Source: CAYVQZ01 sp964453435 (GTDB lineage: Bacteria > Abyssobacteria > SURF-5). From it: a stretch of DNA of 64,000 nt. This document shows positions 26,543-36,051 of this stretch, in pieces (the stretch's first letter is position 1; each line of letters starts with the position of its first letter). The notes beneath the pieces were generated by a model. That model did not search any database and was not told the origin of the DNA. It worked only from the letters and a program-made list of their open reading frames with translations. Both the position numbers and the translations under genes were made by a program. The DNA is taken from contig CAYVQZ010000017.1 of the NCBI GenBank assembly GCA_964453435.1, forward strand, positions 11,197-75,196, in the 5' to 3' direction.

Positions 26543-27355
26543 GCGGTTTCTCCGACCGGTTTCTCCGACCAACAGTTTTTGGCGCTTGACCATTGGGAGA
26601 TGCCCGGATGGTGGAGCGGCCGACCCCGGCGGGGGGCGTGAATGTGGAGTTTCGAGCGGCCAATTCTTGATTTTAAAGCACGCGTTTTGACAGGAAGAAA
26701 ACCGCATTCGCCACCCCGAAAACCAAAACTGTTAACGTGTCCCCCCGTTCGTTGACTTTTGTTTCGGGGACATGTATCTGCCTGAAGATTGGGCAAGTTA
26801 CCAAAAACCGAGCGGGGGGGGGAACTATCCCGAGGATTAGGGTCGCGAAGGCCCGCGCCTCGCGGGATAGATTCGCGACCGTCTCCCGGGCAGAGAACCG
26901 CCATATGAAATTATCGGACACGCTCGCTGTACCCAATTACGGAATTCCCGGTCTTTTGGGAATTCGCAGATTGGCGAATTGTTCCCGGAGCGTGGGTTCC
27001 CGAAGCGTGGAAAAGACTCACAGTATCCCGAAGGGGGCATCCCGGACCAGCGCGGATCGTGGGACAGATACGTTTCATCCTTTCCCCCTGAGCCCGCGCA
27101 ATCCGTCCGACGCCCCTCCATCAGCGGTTTCTGGATATTCGTGGGCATTCGTTGTCAGTGGCGCGCATTCGCGTTCTGTTTTTTAAACCACGAAGGATAT
27201 CATGGAGGGAGAGAAACGGGTATTCGCTGATTGAGGCGCGTGACCCAGAGCCTGCCAAGCCATCGTTTCATCATTTTTGGGTCATCTGGGGGCCATGTAA
27301 AACTACTCGCGAAGCCTGTTATGCCGCACGGGTGTTGCGTTGACAAATACTTTTT
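26543..27355. other. long intergenic region between divergent genes
   Basis: About 800 bases without a believable gene. It holds repeat copy C, a short inverted repeat GAATTCCC / GGGAATTC (26942-26965), and a series of degraded family fragments (for example the GTGTCCCCCC... GGGGACA pair near 26740-26775). Confidence 0.6.
26852..27066. repeat. copy C of the dispersed intergenic repeat family
   Basis: Begins with the hairpin core CCCGCG-CCT-CGCGGG and ATAGATTCG, continues to GAAATTATCGGACACGCTC (26852-26924 align with 16999-17073), and ends with ATCGTGGGACA at 27056-27066, the family's right end. Confidence 0.7.
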
Positions 27356-27385
27356 TGACAGCTTCTCTTTCAATAGACTATACTC
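27356..27385 (+). promoter_or_regulatory. predicted strong promoter of the hydrolase-membrane fusion gene
   Basis: TTGACA (27356-27361), 18-base spacer, TATACT (27380-27385). A second TTGACA lies at 27341-27346. Confidence 0.65.
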
Positions 27386-27463
27386 CTGTGCGCGGACAGG
27401 ACCGATTTTTTGCTGGAGCGGAAAGGGTACGTGCGCGCTTTTCGAATACCCGAGGACCTACTC

Positions 27464-29032
27464 ATGGCCGGTAGACGAGCCAGAAACCGTAAGATCGGGG
27501 CGGTATTGCTGATCGCAGGCCTTGCCGTGTCCCTGATGGCCCATTTCGTCGGAAGCCGGGAACTCATGCGCTACGATGGAGGCTGGAAGCTGATATCCTC
27601 ACCGGAACTTGGCTACGGGATAAAGGTGTACGATGCGCATCCCCCTGAAAGCGAATATGGGCGGGTAGTCATAAGTGGCGGTTTCGGTTCGGGCGCGCAA
27701 ATCTATTTTCCCATCGCCATCACGCTGCTTCGCGCCGGATACGCGGTTCGTCTCGTGAATCATTCGGGAACTCCGAACTCGCCCCTGAGAATGTACTATG
27801 ACAACCATCATATCGAATCGAGTGAGGCGGCGCTCGATTTTGTCTCAGGAAAAGCCGGCGTTCCGTTGTTTCTGGTTGGCCACAGCGAGGGGACTAAATA
27901 CGCCGTTGTCACCGGACGCGAGATTCCCTCTGTGAGGGGCGTGGTCATCACATCGCCGGTCACGGCATCAATAGACTCCAAACAGCCCCCGAACGTGTTG
28001 ATACTGGTCGCCGAAAGCGATTTCGATACCGTCAAGCGGCAGGCTCATCTGCTTCTGATGAACGGTGTCCGGCAGGCTCGGCCGGAATTCGGAACGTTGT
28101 ACGGGGACTTCGGGCTTGGCACGGCGCGTTGCGCCGAGATAATTAAAGATGCGAACCACTTCAATATTTTCCTGCGACGGAGTACGCAGAGACTGCTTGT
28201 CGACTGGCTCAACGGAATTACGGGAAATTCCGATGAGGATGTGCGAACAACGAATCCCCTGCGATTTCCGGTTCTTGCGATTTTTGCAATTGTCGGAGCG
28301 GGTATATCGGTCATCGGCATCGGGTTGTTTTTCCCATCGGCCGAGACTTTAAAGTTCAGAAAGGCATTTCCTCCGTGGGTCATCCTCCTCGCATTCGTCG
28401 CTGGATGGGGGCCGGCCCCGATAATCGGCGGCATTATTCCGTTCGTGCCGGAAATTCCGCTGCTCGTCTATGGCCGTGTGCTCGCGCTCTTTGCGGTGGC
28501 GGCTTTGCCACTTGTCATCTTGGCGGCCGTGCGACCCGGGGCGGGCGCGGGCGTTCCGCAGGGTCCGTGGGGAGCGCGTCTGGCGCTTATGGGGCTGACC
28601 GCAACAATGCTGTTATTTAATCACTGGCTGGTCGGAGTCATCCCAACGGGCAGCAGGTTGGTGTGGTTCCTGATTGCAGCGCTCATCACGGGAAGCTATC
28701 TTGCCCTCGATGAATTTCTGCGTCGGGCAACGCAGGCGGCCGCCGACTGGCAAACAGGCTTCGCGCTGGGACTGGCGGGCGCATTTATTGCCGCTCTTTC
28801 GGTCGCGGGCGCGGGGTTCCTGCTGTGGTCGCCTCTGGACCAATTTCTCATCGGCGGCTCGATAACGCTCTTCGTGCTGATGGCCGGTTGCGAGGTCTTT
28901 GCCACATACCTTTACGCCACGACGCAAGATTGGTTCCTGTCCTGGTGGGTGCGGGTAACCGTCATGAACGGATTTCTCGCGGGAGTGGCGCCGATGCTCA
29001 GCGAGGACGCCTTTCGGGGCATGGTTTCGTGA
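27464..29032 (+). CDS. alpha/beta hydrolase domain fused to a polytopic membrane domain
   Basis: A 522-residue protein. A basic start and one membrane helix (about residues 12-32) precede a hydrolase-like domain (about 45-260), then seven or eight membrane helices (about 270-520). The hydrolase has the nucleophile elbow FLVGHSEGTKYA (S141), an acid candidate in VAESDFD (D186 or D188) and a histidine in KDANHFNIF (H232). By the positive-inside rule the hydrolase would face the periplasm. The start at 27464 has GAGG eight bases upstream. I know no characterised protein of this build; a lipid or cell-wall substrate handled at the membrane is possible (inference). Confidence 0.8.
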   Translation: MAGRRARNRKIGAVLLIAGLAVSLMAHFVGSRELMRYDGGWKLISSPELGYGIKVYDAHPPESEYGRVVISGGFGSGAQIYFPIAITLLRAGYAVRLVNHSGTPNSPLRMYYDNHHIESSEAALDFVSGKAGVPLFLVGHSEGTKYAVVTGREIPSVRGVVITSPVTASIDSKQPPNVLILVAESDFDTVKRQAHLLLMNGVRQARPEFGTLYGDFGLGTARCAEIIKDANHFNIFLRRSTQRLLVDWLNGITGNSDEDVRTTNPLRFPVLAIFAIVGAGISVIGIGLFFPSAETLKFRKAFPPWVILLAFVAGWGPAPIIGGIIPFVPEIPLLVYGRVLALFAVAALPLVILAAVRPGAGAGVPQGPWGARLALMGLTATMLLFNHWLVGVIPTGSRLVWFLIAALITGSYLALDEFLRRATQAAADWQTGFALGLAGAFIAALSVAGAGFLLWSPLDQFLIGGSITLFVLMAGCEVFATYLYATTQDWFLSWWVRVTVMNGFLAGVAPMLSEDAFRGMVS

Positions 29033-29188
29033 GGGGCTTGTCCGCAGCGCCGGGGCGGTCCCCCCGAAGTACATGCTGACGAACCGCGGAACAGAACGGC
29101 CGTCGCCGGAGCTTGCACTATTGAATCGTGGGATGCGTTCAGAGTCAACCGTGGCGGAGCGCTTGTCGGATGCTTTCAGGCCGGACAC

Positions 29189-29974
29189 TCATTCCATCAG
29201 ACCGAGGCTCTCGTAGTCTACGCCCCGGAGGCTTTGTCCGCCGTCAACAAAAATCACCTGCCCGGTGACCCAGTCGGAACAGTCGCTTGCAAGGAAAAGG
29301 GCGGCCTGGGCGACATCTCTGGTTTGTCCAAAGCGCCCCAGCGGCGTCTCCCGAATGACGAGTTCCTTCCAAATCGGAAGATCGAGCATGTGTTGTATCA
29401 GCGGCGTTTCGGTTTCGCCGGGAGCGATTGCGTTCACGCGAATCCTGTGCTTGCCCAGTTCGAGCGCAGCCACCTGTGTCAGCATATTCACCGCCGCCTT
29501 TGCGGTGCAGTAACCGGCCGAGCCGCCGATGGGAACCGTCGAAGCCGCCGATGACAGGCTGATAATCTTTCCGCCGCTGTTCTGCTTGATCATTTGTCGC
29601 GCTGCAGCCCTGATGCCATAGAAGACTCCGGAGAGCATCACATCGAGCGAGCGTCGCCATTCGATATCGGTCAGCTCGACTATCCTGCCGCGAGCGATTA
29701 TCCCCGCGCCGTTGACGAAGATATCCACTTTGCCAAACGTCTTGACTGCCTCCTCCACCGACGCGTCAACCATCTCGCTTTTGGTGACGTCGGCCGCGAA
29801 CCAAGCCGCTCGCCCGTCAGCCTGAAATTCCGCCGTTGCCTTTTTCAAGCCCTCTTCATTCAGGTCGACAAGGAGAACGGAAGCGCCTTCTTGATAAAAA
29901 AGGCGCGCGATTTCGAGGTCGATTCCGGAGGCCGCGCCAGTGATGACAGCCACCTGGTTTTCCAGTTGTCGCAT
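29189..29974 (-). CDS. short-chain dehydrogenase/reductase (SDR)
   Basis: A 261-residue SDR with VAVITGAASGIDLEIARLF at the cofactor site, VNGAGI in place of NNAG, the catalytic Ser in SLSSAAS, YCTAK as the Y-x3-K pair and the end TGQVIFVDGGQSL. Two motif residues differ from the norm: the third glycine of TGxxxGIG is Asp, and the first Asn of NNAG is changed (VNGAG). Asp at the glycine position may weaken NAD(P) binding. I start at the ATG at 29974; the frame upstream adds 11 basic residues of no family match. Substrate unknown. Confidence 0.88.
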   Translation of the reverse strand: MRQLENQVAVITGAASGIDLEIARLFYQEGASVLLVDLNEEGLKKATAEFQADGRAAWFAADVTKSEMVDASVEEAVKTFGKVDIFVNGAGIIARGRIVELTDIEWRRSLDVMLSGVFYGIRAAARQMIKQNSGGKIISLSSAASTVPIGGSAGYCTAKAAVNMLTQVAALELGKHRIRVNAIAPGETETPLIQHMLDLPIWKELVIRETPLGRFGQTRDVAQAALFLASDCSDWVTGQVIFVDGGQSLRGVDYESLGLME

Positions 29975-30050
29975 AATACCTGTTGTCCTCCTTCGTGAAC
30001 CCGCCAAATTGGGACTGCAAACGTTCTCCCGAGTTATTCGTGCCCTGTCA

Positions 30051-32411
30051 TCACTTCAGATCCAGAACCACTTTTGACGTGGCGTTCTTCTGAATAGATT
30101 CCGTGTCAAACGGCATCGGTTTGTAATCGAAGCCAACGAAAAGACTCAACTGGTCCGACGCGTTCGGCGACGCGGGATTGCCCGAGTTGCCTGGAGGCAT
30201 AAGGTTCCTCGCGTTCGGAAACCCGTTCTCGACTTCCATCAACTGCGAACTGGCTCCGCCACCGACCACATCCACGTGGTGGCGGTTCGGGTCCATGTAC
30301 GTATTGACGACGCGGCCAAGCGGTCCAAGGTCCCAGTACGAGAGTTTTTCCCATTGCCACTGCTCCATCTGCGGAACACCGAAGCGCCGCTCGCATTGAT
30401 CGAGCGCATCGAGCAGGCTCTTTGCGATGATGTCATCTTTAGACTCTCGCTTCCTCGTGGTTATATCGTCGAAATAGTCTCTTGAAGGCGGTAACAGTGA
30501 GTTTTCTCCCTCAAAGGCATGGAAAATGAGCGGCAGGTGAGGCTTTTCGACGAGTGAGGGGATGCAGTGCTCCCCGAATTCGTCCATCAGCATGTTTCTT
30601 CCGAGCGTTTGGAGCCACACAAAGAAAACGGTCATACCCACACTGTCGGCGGTAACGGAGTTGTCCCACGCTTCGAGGAATGTCGCCGCACGGCGGATAC
30701 GTTCACCTTTGGCTGTGCGGCATACCCGAAGGAGTTCCGGCTTGAGTTTATCCGCCGCCAGGTAGCGGGTGTCCTCCAATACCGCCTCGAGGTCGTTAAG
30801 CGTCACGTTCTCGGGAAGCTTGTCACTGAGCTGCTTCATCCGTTCCATGCGCTGGGTCCCCCAGCCGGTCAGCGAGCCATCGTAATCGGGACTCCATGGC
30901 GCGGGTTTGTTGTTCTCGAGCAAAATGATACCTTCCGGGGGGTTGATATAACGAGGCAATTGCTCGAACGGCACAAAACCCTGCCATTCGAAATCGCCGA
31001 GGCCGGAGGCCGGAAGTACGCCGGTATGGCCTTTTACCCTTTGCGGCAGCTCGCCCGCATGCCAGTATGCGATGTTGCCGTCGGTATCCGCATAAAGAAA
31101 ATTGAATGACATTTCAACCCTCGACAGTGCGGTTGCGAAATCGTCAATCGTCTTTGCGCGGTTCATATCGAAGTATGCCATGAGGGTGTGTCCGTCGAGA
31201 TACGGTCCCCACCGCGTGGTGTACGCCCTGCCGTTCTCGATATCCAGTATCTCGATGGGCCCGTGGATAGTCGAATAAACCGTGAGGAGCACAGGCTCAG
31301 AGTAACCCCTCACAATGATTTCCTCTTTCCGGGACAAACAGTCGAGCCATTCGCCTTGAAACAGATACTGCAGCCTCTTTCCGGGGCCAAGGCGGACGGT
31401 CTCCTCGTAGATATCCTGCTGGTCGGAGCAGCCGACCGTGATTGTCCACGCCATGTTTTGATTGTGGCCGAATCCGACCGGCGGAAAGCCCGGGACCGTG
31501 AAACCCATGACATCAAAATCTCCGCCTCGCAGGTGTTGCTCGTAATAGACTGCCGGGAATTCAACTTCGAGCTGTGTATTGGATACGAAGAGAGGCTTGC
31601 CTGTCGCTGAGCGGTTGGATGCCACCACGATGGCGTTGCTGCCGAGCCTCGAACGCGGCGAGGCCGAGGAAAATAATTCCGGAGCAGGTGAACTATCCCT
31701 GACCGACAGAGAACGTGCGATGATGTCCTCATCCAAAAGGGCGCAGAACGCCGCATCCTCTTGTGACTGCAATCCGGTTTGTTTTCCGTCCACGGAATCC
31801 CGAATGGTGGTAATGGCGTCGGGGGCGGTCGGTGACATAAGGTCTCGCCACATGGCCTGCGCTGTTTCGCTGTCAAATTTCTCGTTCAGGTAATCGAGCG
31901 TGGCCATGCGCTCAAGCTCGGCGGATTTGCCCTGTGAAAACATCCAAATGAGGTACCTCTCTGTGGCGATGATATCGACTGGAGTCCATGGCGGCGCCAT
32001 GGCCGACATCCTGGCGTCTGCGATGAAGCGGTTTATGCCGTCGCAGTATGCCTGAATCCATTCGCGGTACGGCAGACCGATTCGCGAAAATGCAAGCTCT
32101 GCCTGCGGGAGTCCGCCGAGGTTGCGCCTTACCTGTATGTCGGAGTTCAAATATTCGGGCCCCGCCACCTCCGCAAGACGTCCCTGCGCAAGGAGCCGCA
32201 ACTGGTGTATCTGCCGGAGACGGTCCTGTGCGATGGCGTAGCCGGCGCCGTAGAACACCCCCCGGTTGCTCTCGGCAACAACGTGTGGAACGCCGTAATC
32301 ATCCCGGTATATTGTCACGTTCTCGTTTTGGGATGCGTCGGCAAGAACGGTGCTGAGCGCCAATATGAGTATCGCAGTCAATGCACACAGCAGTTTTTCT
32401 GTTCGCTCCAT
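30051..32411 (-). CDS. penicillin acylase family (S45) N-terminal nucleophile hydrolase
   Basis: A 786-residue precursor with a signal peptide (residues 1-27, ending in VLADAS). The A chain holds YRDDYGVPHVVAESNRGVFYGAGYA and AQDRLRQIHQLR; autocleavage before Ser258 in RLGSNAIVVASNRS would free the B chain with Ser258 as nucleophile. Later marks are NMAWTITVG and GNIAYWHAGELP. Members hydrolyse N-acyl bonds of beta-lactams, acyl-homoserine lactones or lipopeptides in the periplasm. All key parts are present, so it should be active. The natural substrate cannot be named. Confidence 0.93.
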   Translation of the reverse strand: MERTEKLLCALTAILILALSTVLADASQNENVTIYRDDYGVPHVVAESNRGVFYGAGYAIAQDRLRQIHQLRLLAQGRLAEVAGPEYLNSDIQVRRNLGGLPQAELAFSRIGLPYREWIQAYCDGINRFIADARMSAMAPPWTPVDIIATERYLIWMFSQGKSAELERMATLDYLNEKFDSETAQAMWRDLMSPTAPDAITTIRDSVDGKQTGLQSQEDAAFCALLDEDIIARSLSVRDSSPAPELFSSASPRSRLGSNAIVVASNRSATGKPLFVSNTQLEVEFPAVYYEQHLRGGDFDVMGFTVPGFPPVGFGHNQNMAWTITVGCSDQQDIYEETVRLGPGKRLQYLFQGEWLDCLSRKEEIIVRGYSEPVLLTVYSTIHGPIEILDIENGRAYTTRWGPYLDGHTLMAYFDMNRAKTIDDFATALSRVEMSFNFLYADTDGNIAYWHAGELPQRVKGHTGVLPASGLGDFEWQGFVPFEQLPRYINPPEGIILLENNKPAPWSPDYDGSLTGWGTQRMERMKQLSDKLPENVTLNDLEAVLEDTRYLAADKLKPELLRVCRTAKGERIRRAATFLEAWDNSVTADSVGMTVFFVWLQTLGRNMLMDEFGEHCIPSLVEKPHLPLIFHAFEGENSLLPPSRDYFDDITTRKRESKDDIIAKSLLDALDQCERRFGVPQMEQWQWEKLSYWDLGPLGRVVNTYMDPNRHHVDVVGGGASSQLMEVENGFPNARNLMPPGNSGNPASPNASDQLSLFVGFDYKPMPFDTESIQKNATSKVVLDLK

Positions 32412-32733
32412 GGTTTCTTCCTCCCGGCATGGAAAGGTTTGATTAAGGCCCTGTTCCTTTTCATAACAATTTCTGGAAAGTCTGTTTTGGAGGGCTGCCG
32501 AACTCGAGGAATTCTATCAAGGAGCGCCTGCCCGGGTCAACATGGGTACCAGCCGGCTTCGCCAAGCAAGACGCGCCGATTCTTCTTTGAGATCATCCCC
32601 GTTGCGCATATAGTATTTCACCGCACACGGAATTCGTCCCGGTCCCACACTGGACAGTTGTTTCCTGCAGAGAGAGGACCCGCTCGGTTCGTGTCAATTC
32701 GTTCGCATTTCCCTTTATTCGCAGGCCGCATTT
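32412..32733. other. intergenic stretch
   Basis: About 320 bases between the acylase and the next minus-strand gene. I see no gene, repeat copy or clear terminator in it. Confidence 0.5.
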
Positions 32734-35025
32734 TCAGGCCGTCGAACGGGAGTGGGTCAGCAGGAGCAGCAAACTGCCAAAGTTGAGCAGCGATGCAAAC
32801 AGGCAGGCGAACGGGATACCGAGCACGGGAACCAGGATGGTGGTTGTGAGCATTGCTCCCAGGCAGGAGCCCAACAGGTCGACACCATACGTGAGGCCGG
32901 CGGCTCGGGCAGCGCCGGGCGCCTCCTCGAGCCAGAGCGAGTTGGCCAGCGGAAACTGCAGCCCGCCGACGAATCCGGCCAGGAAGGCCAGCGCCGGAAA
33001 CGCGAGCTGCGCCTCGAGCATGAGCAGACGCGTATCGGAAGTGACGCTCCCGCGTGCAAACAGGATGAGCGCCCCGAGAAGGGCCAGAGGATACGCGCAA
33101 ACAAGCGCCTGGACGAACATGAACGTTCTGCGTCCCGCCGCGCCACGCGCGATGAACCTGCCGATGAAAGCCGCACCGGATGTGAGCCCCAGCATGAACG
33201 CGGTGACGATGACAGCCACCTTGTAATAAACATAGCCGTAGATCGCCTGGAACCCGAGGAGTGTGACAACCTCGATTGTTATCTCCGCGAAGCCGGTGGT
33301 CGCCACAGCGACGAGAACCGATTTTCGCCCCCAGGAAATCGGGAACAGGCGCTGGACCGCTATTGTCGCGGCAAACGCGAGCGCTATTGCGGCTACGAAC
33401 CACAATGGACCAATTTTCGAAAAGAAGGTGAGGACACTCCCCGAAATATCCTTGAACTGTTTGCTCCAGAGGACGGCATCATAGTAATAGCATACGGGTT
33501 TGAGGTCCGTGTTCATCCTGCTTTCGGCGGTAGCGAGCGCGCTCTCCAGGCGGGCCTTCCGCTCGTCGGAGAGCCGGTCGGGAAGGTAGTATTCCCTGAT
33601 GAACTGCAGTTGTTCCTTGATTCCTCGTTCATCCAGACGGTCGACGAGGATGTCGCTTTCGAGGGTGAGCATGCCGGGAACATTACACGAAAGGAAGATG
33701 TTCGTCTCGCCCGGCACAACCTTGATTTCGGAAAAGCTCTCTCGGAGGGTCCGGTCGATGCAGCCGAGGAATTGCTGCAGCTCGGGCGAAATATAGTTCT
33801 CGGCGGAGTTGACGCGGAAACAAAGGATGCCGGAAGCGGCCAGCCGGCCCTTGCATTCCCGGAAAAACTCGCGTGTATAGAATCGATTGATCAGGGCGGT
33901 GTATGGGTCCGGAAGGTTTACCAATATGACGTCGTATGGTTCTCCCGCTTCTTTCAGAAACAACCTGCCGTCAACGATATGAACGGTCACGCGCGGGTCG
34001 GAGAGCGCTTGGGTCGCCTCGGACGGGAAAAACTTTCGGAATATCTTTAATACGACCGGGTCGACCTCGAGGTAGTCGATATGTGCGATGGGATGTCTGA
34101 GCGCCTCCAGCAAAGAGCCATCCATTCCTCCGCCGATGAGAAGCGCCCTCTCCGGCGCGGGATGTTCCAGCAACGCGAAGTGTACGGCCTCTTCGGCGGC
34201 AAAGCGGTTCGGGTAGGAGAACATCAGAAGGCCGTTTTGGTAGAGCGATTTCTGTTCCTGAGTCTCGACAAAAGCAATGTTGCCGTATATGGAATCGTCG
34301 GAATGGGTGACGTTCAGGTTCCCCCACAGCCATCTCAAAGAGAGCGCGCGGAGCTGGGTCGCGCCTCCGAAGAAGCTCGCCAGAGCGACCGCTATGGTAA
34401 TCGCTGAAACAGCGAGGGCGACTCTGCGGAGCCGTCGCTCGAGAAAAAGAGTGGCGGCAGCCGCGCTCAGGTTGAGAACAAGCAACACGGCCGCGGTCTC
34501 CGAGGGATGGAGCGCCCATATGAGAAGGCAGGCGAAGGCTATTCCGCCCGCAGCCGCACCCAGCGCCTCAAACACATAAACGGAACCAATCGAGGCAACC
34601 GGATGATGTTCTTCCCTCCAGATATGGCAGAAGAGGTCGAACAGGAACCCCAGGAGAAGGCCGACGGGAGCGAGCACAAGGAATGATGAGACAACAATGG
34701 GAATGTATCCGACGATTTCGCCGGCGGAAGCCCGCTGGAGAAACAATGGAATTGCGCGGACACCCGCGATCGAAGCAGCGCTCACTATTCCCAGAAGGGT
34801 TTGCAGCGCGGCAAGCGCCGAAACATGACTGAAGAAATCGGCGCGCGGCACGATAAGCGCGGCAAGCAGGCTTCCGAGCCCAACCCACAGCAGCCAGCTT
34901 CCGAGCATGATTCCCAGCGAGAGTTCATTGCCGTAAAACACGACGATAAGTTCGCGCATGAGCAGAATCTGGATTACGATCGAGGTAAATCCGAGAGTGA
35001 TAAATAGATGGATGGGCCGCTTCAT
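32734..35025 (-). CDS. polytopic membrane protein with a spermidine-synthase-like domain
   Basis: A 763-residue protein: about seven membrane helices (residues 5-220), a soluble SAM-fold domain of the polyamine aminopropyltransferase type (about 235-480: LLIGGGMDGSLLEALR, YLEVDPVVLKI, HIVDGRLFLKEAG), then about six more helices to the end. In true spermidine synthases the catalytic Asp lies in a D-x-x-D-P motif; here it reads VNLPDPYT, with Asn370 at that place, so polyamine synthesis is doubtful. This wider fused family is common and mostly uncharacterised. A good promoter lies upstream. Confidence 0.85.
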   Translation of the reverse strand: MKRPIHLFITLGFTSIVIQILLMRELIVVFYGNELSLGIMLGSWLLWVGLGSLLAALIVPRADFFSHVSALAALQTLLGIVSAASIAGVRAIPLFLQRASAGEIVGYIPIVVSSFLVLAPVGLLLGFLFDLFCHIWREEHHPVASIGSVYVFEALGAAAGGIAFACLLIWALHPSETAAVLLVLNLSAAAATLFLERRLRRVALAVSAITIAVALASFFGGATQLRALSLRWLWGNLNVTHSDDSIYGNIAFVETQEQKSLYQNGLLMFSYPNRFAAEEAVHFALLEHPAPERALLIGGGMDGSLLEALRHPIAHIDYLEVDPVVLKIFRKFFPSEATQALSDPRVTVHIVDGRLFLKEAGEPYDVILVNLPDPYTALINRFYTREFFRECKGRLAASGILCFRVNSAENYISPELQQFLGCIDRTLRESFSEIKVVPGETNIFLSCNVPGMLTLESDILVDRLDERGIKEQLQFIREYYLPDRLSDERKARLESALATAESRMNTDLKPVCYYYDAVLWSKQFKDISGSVLTFFSKIGPLWFVAAIALAFAATIAVQRLFPISWGRKSVLVAVATTGFAEITIEVVTLLGFQAIYGYVYYKVAVIVTAFMLGLTSGAAFIGRFIARGAAGRRTFMFVQALVCAYPLALLGALILFARGSVTSDTRLLMLEAQLAFPALAFLAGFVGGLQFPLANSLWLEEAPGAARAAGLTYGVDLLGSCLGAMLTTTILVPVLGIPFACLFASLLNFGSLLLLLTHSRSTA

Positions 35026-35388
35026 GTCAGGGATTCCCCGAATGCCGGATTGCCGAATAAAGAATGTCGCCCGCAGGAGCGCAAGGCGTCTTGACCGTCG
35101 GCTCTCTCGTTAGGGAGATAATACCACAGGATGCCGAAATTGACACCTGTAAATCGATGTGTTGAACAAAGGTTTAAGATATTCGCCGCGGGACAGAACC
35201 ACAGCCCTCAATCATATGAATCGCCTCCTCCGGATTCCTCACTGGCGGTTTCCCGAATTCGCAGCGTGATTGTTGAGCATTCGTCCAAACAAATCGACGC
35301 CTGCCGAAAGGGAAGGATTCTTCTGCGGGTGCGAGTTCATTTGCACGGTTCCCATGGTAAACATCCATCCACCAACCCGGAAGTCCCG
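35026..35388. other. divergent intergenic region
   Basis: About 360 bases between divergent genes with promoters at both ends. The plus-strand frame is open from 35131 but carries no family sequence before the Ogt start at 35461, so I treat it as non-coding. Confidence 0.5.
35118..35146 (-). promoter_or_regulatory. predicted promoter of the membrane spermidine-synthase-like gene
   Basis: Minus strand GTGTCA (35146-35141), 17-base spacer, TATTAT (35123-35118) with TGG directly before the -10. About 90 bases upstream of the start. Confidence 0.5.
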
Positions 35389-35417
35389 TTGACTTGTCGG
35401 TCGTTTTGGTCTAATAT
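35389..35417 (+). promoter_or_regulatory. predicted promoter of ogt
   Basis: TTGACT (35389-35394), 17-base spacer, TAATAT (35412-35417), about 40 bases before the chosen ATG at 35461. It supports that start over the upstream ATG at 35131. Confidence 0.55.
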
Positions 35418-35460
35418 TTATTCACGCGACTACTGTTTGCCGGGAACGAATCTTACGAGA

Positions 35461-36051
35461 ATGCAAATGAGAACGCAGAGAGCGGCCCCCTCGAGGACAA
35501 GGCGTAACGCCAAGCATCGTGGCCCCTTGCGCTACGGAGTCCTCGAATCGCAGATCGGAAGAATCTGCGTGGCCTTGAACGGCCGCAAGGTCATAGCCGT
35601 CGGCTTTCGGACCCAATCGGAACGCAATTTCCGCACGGAGCTTTCAAAACGAGCCTCGACAGCCGTTTCGCGTTCCGATGAGTCGGTTCAGGACGTCCTC
35701 ACGGAGTTGAAGGAATACTTCGAGGGGACGAGGCGACGTTTCAGTTTCTCGGTCGACCTTTTCGGGCTCACCGATTTTCAGAGGACCGTTCTCCAAGAAA
35801 CAGCAAAGATTCCTTGGGGCGAAACTCGGACGTATGGTTGGCTGGCAGAGCGTGTCGGCAGTCCGGGGGCCGCACGCGCGGCCGGGCAGGTGATGGCGGC
35901 CAACCCGGTTCCCATCATTATCCCGTGTCACCGCGTCATCGGTTCAACCGGAAAGCTGTGCGGATTCGGGGGAGGCGCGAAAGACCTCGAAACAAAACGA
36001 AAACTGCTTGCGCTTGAAGCAGTGACAGTTCGGGAGTTTTCGACAGAGTGA
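35461..36051 (+). CDS. ogt: methylated-DNA--[protein]-cysteine S-methyltransferase
   Basis: A 196-residue suicide DNA repair protein that takes the methyl group from O6-methylguanine. The acceptor cysteine is C156 in IIIPCHRVIGSTGKLCGFGGG; the DNA-binding helix region FQRTVLQETAKIPWGETRTYG and the arginine finger region RAAGQVMAANP are intact. An N-terminal ribonuclease-H-like domain (about 24-100) is normal for Ogt. The start is preceded by a promoter. The stop overlaps the next start (GTGA), coupling it to a TPR protein. Confidence 0.94.
   Translation: MQMRTQRAAPSRTRRNAKHRGPLRYGVLESQIGRICVALNGRKVIAVGFRTQSERNFRTELSKRASTAVSRSDESVQDVLTELKEYFEGTRRRFSFSVDLFGLTDFQRTVLQETAKIPWGETRTYGWLAERVGSPGAARAAGQVMAANPVPIIIPCHRVIGSTGKLCGFGGGAKDLETKRKLLALEAVTVREFSTE

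Noticed and set aside
32752..34050. A long open frame on the plus strand opposite the spermidine-synthase-like gene
   Set aside because: Its sequence is a low-complexity reverse image of the real gene, with no family pattern; the minus-strand protein is clear.
35131..35460. An in-frame upstream extension of Ogt
   Set aside because: The extension has no similarity to the family and the predicted promoter lies inside it.
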